Source: Caballeronia ptereochthonis (GTDB taxonomy: Bacteria; Pseudomonadota; Gammaproteobacteria; Burkholderiales; Burkholderiaceae). Taken from it: a stretch of 64,000 nt of DNA. This document shows, in pieces, positions 16,375 through 24,382 of the stretch; within the stretch, counting starts at the first letter, position 1, and the number at the start of each line of letters is the position of its first letter. Made by a program: the position numbers and the translations under genes. The stretch covers positions 1 through 64,000 of the forward strand of contig NZ_FCOB02000027.1 in the NCBI RefSeq assembly GCF_001545075.1. Reading direction: 5' to 3'. The notes under the pieces were generated by a model. The model ran no database searches. It was not told the DNA's origin and was given only the letters and a program-made list of their open reading frames with translations.

Positions 16375-17351
16375 GGCTCGGCGCGGTCGATGCAGCGCAG
16401 GCCGGCGAGCGTCGCCTCGATGGCTTCGTCGAGCGGCGTATGCGGTTCGTGGCCGAGCGTCGCGACGAGCCGAGCGTTGTCCATGCGGATCGGCGTGCGC
16501 CATAGATAGCGCATCTCGCGCATTTCGCGGAACGTCGCGTTGAACGGTGACGAGAGCGTGAGCAGCCACCACGGAAACGCCCCGACGCGCGGCGCGTATC
16601 CCGCGCGGCGCTCGACCACGCGCTGGATGGCGGCGGCGAACCGCGTGCCGTCTTCGTCCCAGTGGCCGCCCATGTGAAAGTGCGCGAACGGTTCGAGCGC
16701 ATCGCGTCGAGCGAGCAGTTCGACCATCGCGCGCGCCACGTCCGGCAAGTACGACCACTGATGCCCGACGCCGCGCGCGCCCGGATAGCTGATCGTGCCG
16801 ACCGGCTTGCCCGGCTTTATCAGCCCTTGCGAGAACCAGTTGTTGCCCGCCTTCGGGCCGAAGAAGTCGCCGGCGCGCACGATCAGCACGCGCGCGCCTT
16901 CATCGCTCGCACGCTTCAGTCGCGCTTCCATCTCGACGCGAATCGCGCCCTTGCGCGTGACCGGATGCTGCAGCGAATCCTCGCTCAGCAGCGGGAACGC
17001 GTCGGGTCCGAAGTTGTAGATCGTGCCCGGCAACACGATGGTCGCGCGCGCGCTTTTCGCCGCTGCGATGGTGTTGTCGAGCATCGGCAGCACGAGCTCG
17101 GCCCAGTGCCTGTAGCCCGGTGGATTCACCGCGTGCACGATCACCGCGCAGCCACGCGCCGCGCGGGCCACCTCTTCGCGATTCATTGCGTCACCCTGGA
17201 TCCATTCGATGCGGTCTTCGTCTGCATTCGACTTCGGCGCGCCGCGACGCAGGCCGCGCACGTGCCAGCCCGCGTCGCGCAACTGCCGCGCGAGCTCGCC
17301 GCCGATGCCGACCGTCGCGCCCAGTACCAGAACCGATTCTTCCTGTGCCAT
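16344..17351 (-). CDS. NAD(P)-dependent epimerase/dehydratase-type protein
   Basis: A 335-residue extended short-chain dehydrogenase-like protein. The nucleotide-binding glycine motif is GATVGIGGEL at residues 11-20. The central region has PGTIYNFGPD, where the usual catalytic YxxxK is not evident, so it may bind a nucleotide without classic epimerase chemistry. It is divergent from a LysR gene 95 bp away, the usual arrangement for a regulator and target. Substrate unknown. Confidence 0.75.
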   Translation of the reverse strand: MAQEESVLVLGATVGIGGELARQLRDAGWHVRGLRRGAPKSNADEDRIEWIQGDAMNREEVARAARGCAVIVHAVNPPGYRHWAELVLPMLDNTIAAAKSARATIVLPGTIYNFGPDAFPLLSEDSLQHPVTRKGAIRVEMEARLKRASDEGARVLIVRAGDFFGPKAGNNWFSQGLIKPGKPVGTISYPGARGVGHQWSYLPDVARAMVELLARRDALEPFAHFHMGGHWDEDGTRFAAAIQRVVERRAGYAPRVGAFPWWLLTLSSPFNATFREMREMRYLWRTPIRMDNARLVATLGHEPHTPLDEAIEATLAGLRCIDRAEPQASASSVTS

Positions 17352-17446
17352 GCCGTACTCCGATCCCTATGTCGATGGATCGATTCTCCGCGCTTTCCCG
17401 TTGCAATAGAATTGCCGAAGCGTGTTGATCAGATATACAAATTCGT

Positions 17447-18337
17447 ATGGCGGAAAATATCGGCTGGGAGCTTTATCGCACGTTTCTCGCGGTGCTTCAG
17501 GAAGGCTCGCTTTCCGGCGCCGCGCGCTCGCTCGGCATCACCCAGCCGACGGCGGGGCGTCATGTCGAGGCGCTCGAGCGCGCCCTCGACGTGAGTCTCT
17601 TCACGCGCTCGCAACTCGGCCTGCAACCGACCGATGTCGCGCTCGCGCTGCGCTCTCACGCCGAAGCGATGCAGAGCACCGCCGCATCGCTCGAACGCGC
17701 CGCGAGCGGCCACGGCGTTGGCGCGGGCGTGCAGGGCGTCGTGCGCGTTTCGGCGAGCGAGGTCGTAGGCGTCGAAGTGCTGCCGCCGATCATCGCGGCG
17801 CTGCGCGAGCGGCATCCGCGGCTCACGATCGAGCTCGTGCTGACCAACCGCGTGCAGGACCTGCTGCTGCGCGAAGCCGATATCGCCGTGCGCATGGTGC
17901 GGCCGAGCCAGGCGCAACTGGTCGCGCGGCGCGTCGGCCGAATAGAAGTGGGCCTGCATGCCCGCCGCGACTATCTGGAGAAGCACGGCACGCCGCGCAA
18001 CATGAAAGCGCTGTGGGAGCACACGGTCATCGGCTACGACAAGCCCACCGCGTTTCTGCGCGGCGCGAGCAAGGCGCTGCCCGGCTTCAGGCGCGAAGCA
18101 TTCGCGCTGCGCGCCGACAGCGACCTCGCGCAACTGGCGTTGATCCGCGCGGGCGCGGGCATCGGCGGGTGTCAGGTCGCGCTCGCGCGCCGCGATTCGC
18201 TCGTGCGTGTGCTGCCGAAGGCATTCGCGCTGCAGCTCGAAACCTGGGTGACGATGCACGAGGACTTGCGCGCCAGCCCGCGCTGCCGCGCAACCTTCGA
18301 TGCGCTCGCCGACGGCCTCGAACGCTACGCGCGCTAG
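17447..18337 (+). CDS. LysR family transcriptional regulator
   Basis: A 296-residue LysR protein. The helix-turn-helix is at residues ~10-65 (LQEGSLSGAARSLGITQPTAGRHVEALE). The effector domain has VVRVSASEVVGVEVLPPI and ELVLTNRVQDLLLREADIAVRM. It is divergent from the epimerase-like gene, which is its most likely target, and ends 6 bp from the convergent wrbA. Ligand unknown. Confidence 0.85.
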   Translation: MAENIGWELYRTFLAVLQEGSLSGAARSLGITQPTAGRHVEALERALDVSLFTRSQLGLQPTDVALALRSHAEAMQSTAASLERAASGHGVGAGVQGVVRVSASEVVGVEVLPPIIAALRERHPRLTIELVLTNRVQDLLLREADIAVRMVRPSQAQLVARRVGRIEVGLHARRDYLEKHGTPRNMKALWEHTVIGYDKPTAFLRGASKALPGFRREAFALRADSDLAQLALIRAGAGIGGCQVALARRDSLVRVLPKAFALQLETWVTMHEDLRASPRCRATFDALADGLERYAR

Positions 18338-18343
18338 CGCCGC

Positions 18344-18946
18344 CTACCCGGCGAGCTTGTTCGCCAGTTCGGCGACGTGCTTGCCCTGATAGCGCGCGAT
18401 GTCGAGCTCGTTCTGCGAGGGCTGCCGGCTGCCGTCGGTGGAGGCGAGCGTGGTCGCGCCGTAGGGCGTGCCGCCTGTGATCTCGCTCATGTTCGTGAGT
18501 CCCGCGCACGCATACGGCACGCCGACGATCACCATCCCATGGTGCAACAGCGTGGTATGGAACGACGTGATGGTGGTTTCCTGCCCGCCGTGTTGCGAAG
18601 CGGTGGACGAGAACACGCTGCCTATCTTGCCGATGAGCGCGCCTTTCACCCACAGTCCGCCCGTCTGATCGAGAAAGGTGCGCATCTGGCCGGCCATGTT
18701 GCCGAAGCGCGTCGGCGTGCCGAAGATGATCGCGTCGTAATCGGCGAGTTCGTCGACGGTCGCGACGGGCGCCTGCTGATCGAGCTTCACGCCGATCTGC
18801 GCGGCGACGTCGGCGGGAATCGTCTCGGGCACGCGCTTGAGCGTCACCTCCGTGCCCGCGACGCCGCGCGCGCCTTCGGCGATCGCGTGCGCCATCGTTT
18901 CGACGTGGCCGTACATCGAATAGTAGAGAACCAGTACTTTCGCCAT
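18344..18946 (-). CDS. wrbA: NAD(P)H:quinone oxidoreductase WrbA
   Basis: A 200-residue flavodoxin-like enzyme that reduces quinones by two electrons using FMN and NAD(P)H. WrbA signatures are KVLVLYYSMYGHVETMA at the N-terminus (phosphate loop), AIIFGTPTRFGNMAGQMR in the middle and SSTASQHGGQETT, the insertion characteristic of WrbA over ordinary flavodoxins. Length matches the family. It converges on the LysR gene at 18337. Confidence 0.93.
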   Translation of the reverse strand: MAKVLVLYYSMYGHVETMAHAIAEGARGVAGTEVTLKRVPETIPADVAAQIGVKLDQQAPVATVDELADYDAIIFGTPTRFGNMAGQMRTFLDQTGGLWVKGALIGKIGSVFSSTASQHGGQETTITSFHTTLLHHGMVIVGVPYACAGLTNMSEITGGTPYGATTLASTDGSRQPSQNELDIARYQGKHVAELANKLAG

Positions 18947-19154
18947 GATGTGTCCTTGTGTGAGGGGTGCATCGGATGGAGACGCGCGGTTCCTTGCGCG
19001 CAGTCAAAGATAGCACCGGCGTTCCGAACATGCCGGATGCGTGGCCGGCCGATTCGCAAGGAACTGGCCTGCTCGCGCAAATGCGAAGCGTTCATGGATG
19101 CGCGCGCCTTCCTTCAGGGACAATGTCGAAAATCGAAATGGAGACGCAACCGCC

Positions 19155-19793
19155 ATGAACGGCCACGCCTTTCTCAGCGCGAATCTGCTGATCGCTTACT
19201 CGGCGTATTTCGTCGGCACCGCGAGCCCCGGGCCGAGCAATCTCGCGATCATGTCGATTGCCAGCACCTCCGGCCGGCGCGCGGCGTTCGCCTTCGCGGC
19301 CGGCGTCATGTCCGGCTCGTTCTTCTGGGCGATGCTCGCCGCGCTCGGCCTTTCCGCCGCGCTCACCGCGTACTCGGGCTTTCTCATCGGCGTGAAGATC
19401 TGCGGCGGGCTGTATCTGCTGTGGCTCGCGTTCAAGTCGGGGCGCGCGGCGTTGAAGCCGCCGGCGCGGACGTCGGCGGCGGACGCACACGGGCAAAGCG
19501 GCAGGAAGCTATACGCGCGCGGCGCGCTTCTGCATCTCACCAACCCGAAGGCGATTCTCGTGTGGATGTCGGTCGCGGCGCTCGGATCGTCGGCGGGTGA
19601 AGGGCCGGGGCACATGCTGGTGGTGGTCGCGGGGTGTCTGTGCATCGGCGCATGCGTGTTCGGCGGCTATGCCGCGCTCTTTTCGATGGCGCGCGCGCGG
19701 CGCATCTACAAGCGCATCCAGCGCGGTCTCGATGCGTGCCTCGCGCTCGTGTTCGGCGCGGCGGGCCTGCGCTTGCTGACTTCGCGCGTGTAA
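19155..19793 (+). CDS. LysE/RhtB family amino-acid exporter
   Basis: A 212-residue, six-helix exporter. The first helix region contains GTASPGPSNLAIMS, the family signature, followed by GRRAAFAFAAGVMSG. The middle has LHLTNPKAILVWMS, the second conserved block. ATG 19155 (MNGHAFLSANLL) fits the normal N-terminus; earlier in-frame starts would add ~38 non-hydrophobic residues. The next gene starts 3 bp after the stop, so the two are probably co-transcribed. Confidence 0.85.
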   Translation: MNGHAFLSANLLIAYSAYFVGTASPGPSNLAIMSIASTSGRRAAFAFAAGVMSGSFFWAMLAALGLSAALTAYSGFLIGVKICGGLYLLWLAFKSGRAALKPPARTSAADAHGQSGRKLYARGALLHLTNPKAILVWMSVAALGSSAGEGPGHMLVVVAGCLCIGACVFGGYAALFSMARARRIYKRIQRGLDACLALVFGAAGLRLLTSRV

Positions 19794-19796
19794 CGC

Positions 19797-20312
19797 ATGA
19801 GCCAGCCCGCGCGCGGCTCGTGCCTTTCGCCCGGATCCGCGTTCGCCTTTCTCATGCGGCTGCCGACGCCCATTCTCATCGTCGCGGCCGTGATCGCCGG
19901 ATATGCGGCCAGTATCGTCGTGATGGAGCTCGTCATGCTCGTCGCGCCCGATGCGCCGCTCGGCGGGCGGCACATGACGCTGCACGGCTTGCGGTTCGTG
20001 GCGGCGCTCATCGTCGCGTGCGTGATCATGCCGCCCTTCGAGACGTTCGTGTTCCAGTGGGCGATCATCGTCTTTCTGCGCCGGAAGCTGCGCTGGCGCG
20101 CGGTCTGGGCCGTGGCGCTGTCGGCGGCGGCGTTCGGGCTCGCGCATACATACAGCCCGCAATACATGTTGCGCGCGGCGGCGGGCGGCCTCGTGCTGGG
20201 CACGGTGTTCGTCGTCGAGCAGGAGAAGCGCGGCTCGCCCTTCTGGGTCGTGACGGCGGTGCATTCGTTCTACAACCTCATCGCGGTATTCGCGCTTTCG
20301 CAACTCGTGTAG
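19797..20312 (+). CDS. CPBP-type intramembrane protease-like protein with altered active site
   Basis: A 171-residue, four- to five-helix membrane protein. The CPBP/Abi family normally carries EExxxR, a FxxxH and a HxxxN/B motif. Here the helix reads PPFETFVFQ: the first glutamate is kept, but the second is T and the arginine is Q. The later motifs FGLAHTYSP and VTAVHSFYN are present. Either activity is lost or this is a divergent member. It lies 3 bp downstream of the LysE-type exporter. Confidence 0.65.
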   Translation: MSQPARGSCLSPGSAFAFLMRLPTPILIVAAVIAGYAASIVVMELVMLVAPDAPLGGRHMTLHGLRFVAALIVACVIMPPFETFVFQWAIIVFLRRKLRWRAVWAVALSAAAFGLAHTYSPQYMLRAAAGGLVLGTVFVVEQEKRGSPFWVVTAVHSFYNLIAVFALSQLV

Positions 20313-20402
20313 CGGATTTGCCGCGCCTTTTCGCACTTCGGCTTTGCTTCCGGACGATCGAGGTCTAGTCTCAAACTGGACGTCAGAACAATTTCCAGTA
20401 CG

Positions 20403-21695
20403 ATGCCGACCGACGATTCTTCCCAAAGCGCCCAGCCGATCCGGCCCGAAGGCGCCGCGCCCGTGAGCGAGCTTGCGCGCATCGTGCGCGACGCCTGCGT
20501 CTCGCTCGGCCGCGAACTGATCGCGATCAGGCCGACGGCGCCGCGCGCGCTCTTCGCGACGCAGGCGATGCTGTCAGTCGGGCTCGCCGTCGCGCTCGCC
20601 TATGCGTTCCATCTGACCAACATCTGGTGGGCGGCAATCAGCGGCTTCGCCGTGATGCAATCGAAATTCTCCGCGTGCGCGCAGCGTGGCGTGCACCGCG
20701 TCGTCGGCACGGTGGCGGGCGCGATCATCGGCGCGGTCGCGGGGCCGGTGATCGGCGACCTGCCGTGGATCTTCGTGCCACTGCTCGGGTTGATCGCGGG
20801 CGTGTCGGTGTATCGCGCGCTCGTCTCCGACGCGGGCTACGCGTGGGTGCTGGGCGCGGTGACGTCGCTGATGGTGACGTTCGAGGCGCATCGGCTGGCG
20901 TCCGCATCGGCGACGGCCTCGTTCGCGCTCTTGCGCGTGGCCGAAGTGGTCGTCGGGACGTTCGCGTGCGTGGCCGTGTCCGCGCTGTTTCATGCGGGCC
21001 TGCAGCACTATCGCAAGTCGCGCGGCGCGGCGCCGGTGCCGCGCGCGCAGGCGGCATCGACGGTCGATCGCGTCGATGGCGCCAATGCGCAAACCACCAA
21101 CGTCATGCCTTCCGACGCGGCTCAGGCGGTGCAGGCGGTGGAGGCCTCGCACGTCGCGCGCGCCGAACAGACCGCGCTCGCGATGCGCAGGCGTCTCGCC
21201 TGGCAGAGCGCGTGGTCGGTCATGATCCTGGCGTCGCTCGCGTATGCGTGGAATCTGCCCGGCTTCGCGCAGGCGATGGTGACGGCGATCGCCGTGCTGA
21301 TCCTGCCCGCATCGGCGCTCGGCAAGGCGACGCGCAAGCCCATCGCGGAGCGCATGATTCAGCGTTTCCTGGGCTGCCTGCTCGCGGGCGCGGCGAGTCT
21401 CGCGCTTCTGCCGTTACTCGGCGACAACGCGTTCGCCTGCATGATCGCGCTGTGCGCCGGCGTGTGGATCGGCTGTCATGTGCAGACGGGAGCGCAAGGC
21501 GCGAGCTACGTGGGGCGGCAGTTCAGCATCGCGTTCATCATGGTGTTCGTGCAGGACCACCATTGGTCGTCGGATCCGCTGCCCGCGCTCACGAGGCTCG
21601 CGGGCATCCTGTGCGGGATCGCGGTGTTGTCGGGAGTGATCGCCGTGAGCACGGCTTGGGGGGAGCGGAGGGCGCCGCGTGCGGCGATGCGGTGA
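20403..21695 (+). CDS. FUSC-family inner-membrane protein (aromatic acid exporter type)
   Basis: A 430-residue protein with two blocks of about five to six transmembrane helices (residues ~45-165 and ~270-415) separated by a hydrophilic region. This duplicated layout and VGLAVALAYAFHLTNIWWAAISGFAVMQ with the ...HRVVGTVAGAIIGAVAGP loop fit the fusaric acid resistance/AaeB-like FUSC family. It is smaller than AaeB, and no membrane-fusion partner lies next to it. Substrate unknown. Confidence 0.8.
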   Translation: MPTDDSSQSAQPIRPEGAAPVSELARIVRDACVSLGRELIAIRPTAPRALFATQAMLSVGLAVALAYAFHLTNIWWAAISGFAVMQSKFSACAQRGVHRVVGTVAGAIIGAVAGPVIGDLPWIFVPLLGLIAGVSVYRALVSDAGYAWVLGAVTSLMVTFEAHRLASASATASFALLRVAEVVVGTFACVAVSALFHAGLQHYRKSRGAAPVPRAQAASTVDRVDGANAQTTNVMPSDAAQAVQAVEASHVARAEQTALAMRRRLAWQSAWSVMILASLAYAWNLPGFAQAMVTAIAVLILPASALGKATRKPIAERMIQRFLGCLLAGAASLALLPLLGDNAFACMIALCAGVWIGCHVQTGAQGASYVGRQFSIAFIMVFVQDHHWSSDPLPALTRLAGILCGIAVLSGVIAVSTAWGERRAPRAAMR

Positions 21696-21741
21696 CGTGT
21701 GCCGTCGGGCCACCGCATCGCGCTTTCGATGATTCGGGGAA

Positions 21742-23217
21742 TCAGGCCTCTTCCGCCCAGGCCAGATTCTCTCGCGCCATCAACGCACTGGACGCCGCCG
21801 GCCCGAACGTCCCCGCCGTATATCCACGCGGCCGATCGCCCAGCTCCTTCCATCCGTTGAGAATCGGCTCGACCCATGTCCATGCCGCTTCCAGTTCGTC
21901 GCGGCGCATGAAGTGCGTGAGCCGTCCGCGAATCACATCGATCAGCAAACGCTCATACGCTTCCGCGCGCCGCTGGGTCATTGCCTGCTGCAAGTCGAGG
22001 TTGAGCGTCACGGGCTGCATGTGCATGCCGCTGCCGGGCTCCTTCGCCATCATCTGGAGCTGGATGGACTCTTCCGGCTGCAGCGTGATGGTGAGCCGGT
22101 TGCCATAGTGACGCGGACCCTCGGGAATGATCGAGAACGGCAGGTCCGCGAAATCGATGACGATCTCCGAACGACGATTCTGCATGCGCTTGCCCGTGCG
22201 CAGGAAGAACGGCACGTTGGCCCAGCGCCAGTTGTTGATATGCGCGCGCAATGCGACGAAGGTCTCCGCGCGGCTGTCGGCGGGCACGTTGGCTTCCTCG
22301 AGATAACCCTTCACGGCCTCGCCGCCCACGGCGCCCGCCGTGTACTGGCCGCGCACCGTGTCGCGCGCGATATCCGCGACGGTCATCGGGCGCAGCGACT
22401 TCAGCACCTTCAGTTTCTCGTCGCGCACGGCGTCCGGATCGAGCGACACGGGCGGCTCCATCGCCACGATGCACAGAAGCTGCAGCAAGTGGTTCTGCAC
22501 CATGTCGCGCAGGGCGCCGGTGTGGTCGTAGAAGCCCGCGCGGCTGCCGACGCCCACCGTCTCCGATACCGTGATCTGCACGCTCTTGATGTACGGCGCC
22601 TGCCAGAGCGGTCCGAAGATCGCGTTGCCGAAGCGCAGCACCATCAGGTTCTGCACCGTTTCCTTGCCGAGATAGTGGTCGATGCGATAGATCTGCTCTT
22701 CCTTGAAGTGCTTGCCGACCGCATTGTTGATCGCGCGCGCCGAGGCCAGATCGTGGCCGAGCGGCTTTTCCAGCACGACGCGGGAATTGCTGTCGAGGAT
22801 GCCGGCCGCGTCGAGGTTTTCGCAGATGGTCACGAAGAGCTCGGGCGACGTCGACAGATAGAGCACGCGCTGCGAGCCCGGACGCACGGCCTGGGCGAGA
22901 CGCTGGAAGTCGCCGGGATTTTCAACGTCGACGCGCACGTAATCGAAGAGCGCGAGGAATTTGTCCCACGACTGCGCATCGAAGGCCTTCGCGTCGATGA
23001 ACTGACGCGACTGCTCTTCCATGAAGTTCTTCAGATAATCCTCGCGTGTCCAGTCCTTGCGGCCGATCGCGAGAATGCGCGTGTCGGCGGGCAGGTTGCA
23101 GTGCGTGTGCGCCATATAGAGCGCCGGCAGCAGCTTGCGCGCCGCCAGGTCTCCGCCGCCGCCGAAGATGATCATGTCGAGCGGGCGTTCGTTCGAGGGA
23201 GAAGTTGGATTCGTCAT
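21742..23217 (-). CDS. zwf: Glucose-6-phosphate dehydrogenase
   Basis: A 491-residue enzyme, the normal bacterial length. It oxidises glucose-6-phosphate to 6-phosphogluconolactone with NADP+ for the oxidative pentose phosphate/Entner-Doudoroff routes. The nucleotide-binding start IIFGGGGDLAARKLLPALY (residues ~16-34) varies from the usual GASGDL. The active-site block YRIDHYLGKETVQNLMVLRFGN is intact, with its catalytic histidine and lysine. pgl, glk or edd/eda genes do not flank it. Confidence 0.95.
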   Translation of the reverse strand: MTNPTSPSNERPLDMIIFGGGGDLAARKLLPALYMAHTHCNLPADTRILAIGRKDWTREDYLKNFMEEQSRQFIDAKAFDAQSWDKFLALFDYVRVDVENPGDFQRLAQAVRPGSQRVLYLSTSPELFVTICENLDAAGILDSNSRVVLEKPLGHDLASARAINNAVGKHFKEEQIYRIDHYLGKETVQNLMVLRFGNAIFGPLWQAPYIKSVQITVSETVGVGSRAGFYDHTGALRDMVQNHLLQLLCIVAMEPPVSLDPDAVRDEKLKVLKSLRPMTVADIARDTVRGQYTAGAVGGEAVKGYLEEANVPADSRAETFVALRAHINNWRWANVPFFLRTGKRMQNRRSEIVIDFADLPFSIIPEGPRHYGNRLTITLQPEESIQLQMMAKEPGSGMHMQPVTLNLDLQQAMTQRRAEAYERLLIDVIRGRLTHFMRRDELEAAWTWVEPILNGWKELGDRPRGYTAGTFGPAASSALMARENLAWAEEA

Positions 23218-23383
23218 GGTGCGTGAGCCGTCAAAGGTTCAGGAAAGCCGAAAGCGTGGCGACCGGTCGCGATCGTTCGAGACAGCTATGTTGCATGTTT
23301 TGCCGGCTTTTTGCACGGCGAGCGTGCTAACGGCCGTTCGATTCGGTCCGGCGCATACGAAATATCACGGAGGCAGCGCGTGT

Positions 23384-24292
23384 TTAGTCCGGCCAGCTCA
23401 ACGATGCGTCCGCGCGCAGCGTCGCGACGGCGAGATCCAGGAAGGCGCGCACCTTTTGCGTGACGTGACGTCCCTCGCGATGCACGAGATGAATCGGAAT
23501 GGCCGGCGACTCGAATTCCGGCAGCACGACGACGAGACTGCCCTCGTTCACGTATTGCGCGACCTGATACGAGAGTAGCCGCGCGATGCCGAAATCCGCG
23601 AGCGCGGCGCTGATGGCGGAATCGTTGGTGGTCGTCGTGAAGCGCGGATGCGCGCGCACCAGAATCTGCCGCTCGCCGTCGCGCAGGCGCCATTCGGGCG
23701 GCGTCGAAGAGCCGGTCGACGCGATGATCACGTGCTCCGCGAGATCGTCCGGATGTCGCGGCGTGCCGTGCTTCGCCAGATACCCGGGCGACGCGCACAG
23801 CACGCGCCGCACGCGGCCGACATTGATCGCCTGCAACGACGAGTCCGGCAATTGCGCGATGCGCACCGCGACGTCGATGCCTTCGTCGACGAGATTCACG
23901 ACGCGGTCGACGAACCAGCAGTTGGCATCGGCTTCGGGATAGCGGCGCAGGTAGTCGAGCACGATCGGCGTGACATGCAGCCTGCCGAACATCACCGGCG
24001 CGGTGATCGACAGCACGCCGCGCGGCGACGAGTGCGTGCCCGTCGCGGAGAGCTCGGCGGTGTCGATTTCACCCAGAATGCGGCGGCAGTCCTCGAAATA
24101 GCCGCTGCCGGCGTCGGTGAGGCGCACGACGCGCGTCGTGCGCGTGAGCAGGCGCACGCCGAGGTGTTCTTCGAGTTCGGTCACGACGCGGCTCACGACT
24201 GACGGCGAGATGTCGAGCTTGCGCGCGGCCGATGCGAAGCCGCCGGTCTCGACCACCGTGACGAAGGTCGCCATTGCCTGAAAACGGTCCAT
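23384..24292 (-). CDS. LysR family transcriptional regulator
   Basis: A 302-residue LysR protein starting MDRFQAMATFVTVVETGGF. An earlier in-frame start would add 22 residues unlike the family. Helix-turn-helix: AARKLDISPSVVSRVVTELEEHLGVRLL. The effector domain follows (GVLSITAPVMFGRLHVTPI, VNLVDEGIDVAVRIA), a CrgA/PtxR-like arrangement. It is co-directional with, and 90 bp downstream of, the flavin/iron-sulfur oxidoreductase gene. Confidence 0.85.
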   Translation of the reverse strand: MDRFQAMATFVTVVETGGFASAARKLDISPSVVSRVVTELEEHLGVRLLTRTTRVVRLTDAGSGYFEDCRRILGEIDTAELSATGTHSSPRGVLSITAPVMFGRLHVTPIVLDYLRRYPEADANCWFVDRVVNLVDEGIDVAVRIAQLPDSSLQAINVGRVRRVLCASPGYLAKHGTPRHPDDLAEHVIIASTGSSTPPEWRLRDGERQILVRAHPRFTTTTNDSAISAALADFGIARLLSYQVAQYVNEGSLVVVLPEFESPAIPIHLVHREGRHVTQKVRAFLDLAVATLRADASLSWPD

Positions 24293-24382
24293 GAGAATGC
24301 GCGCGGCATGCTGGCCTGAAGGATGCCGTGCATTCTCGGGGATATGGGCGCGGGGCACAATCCGTCATCGCTTCGGGGCGCT

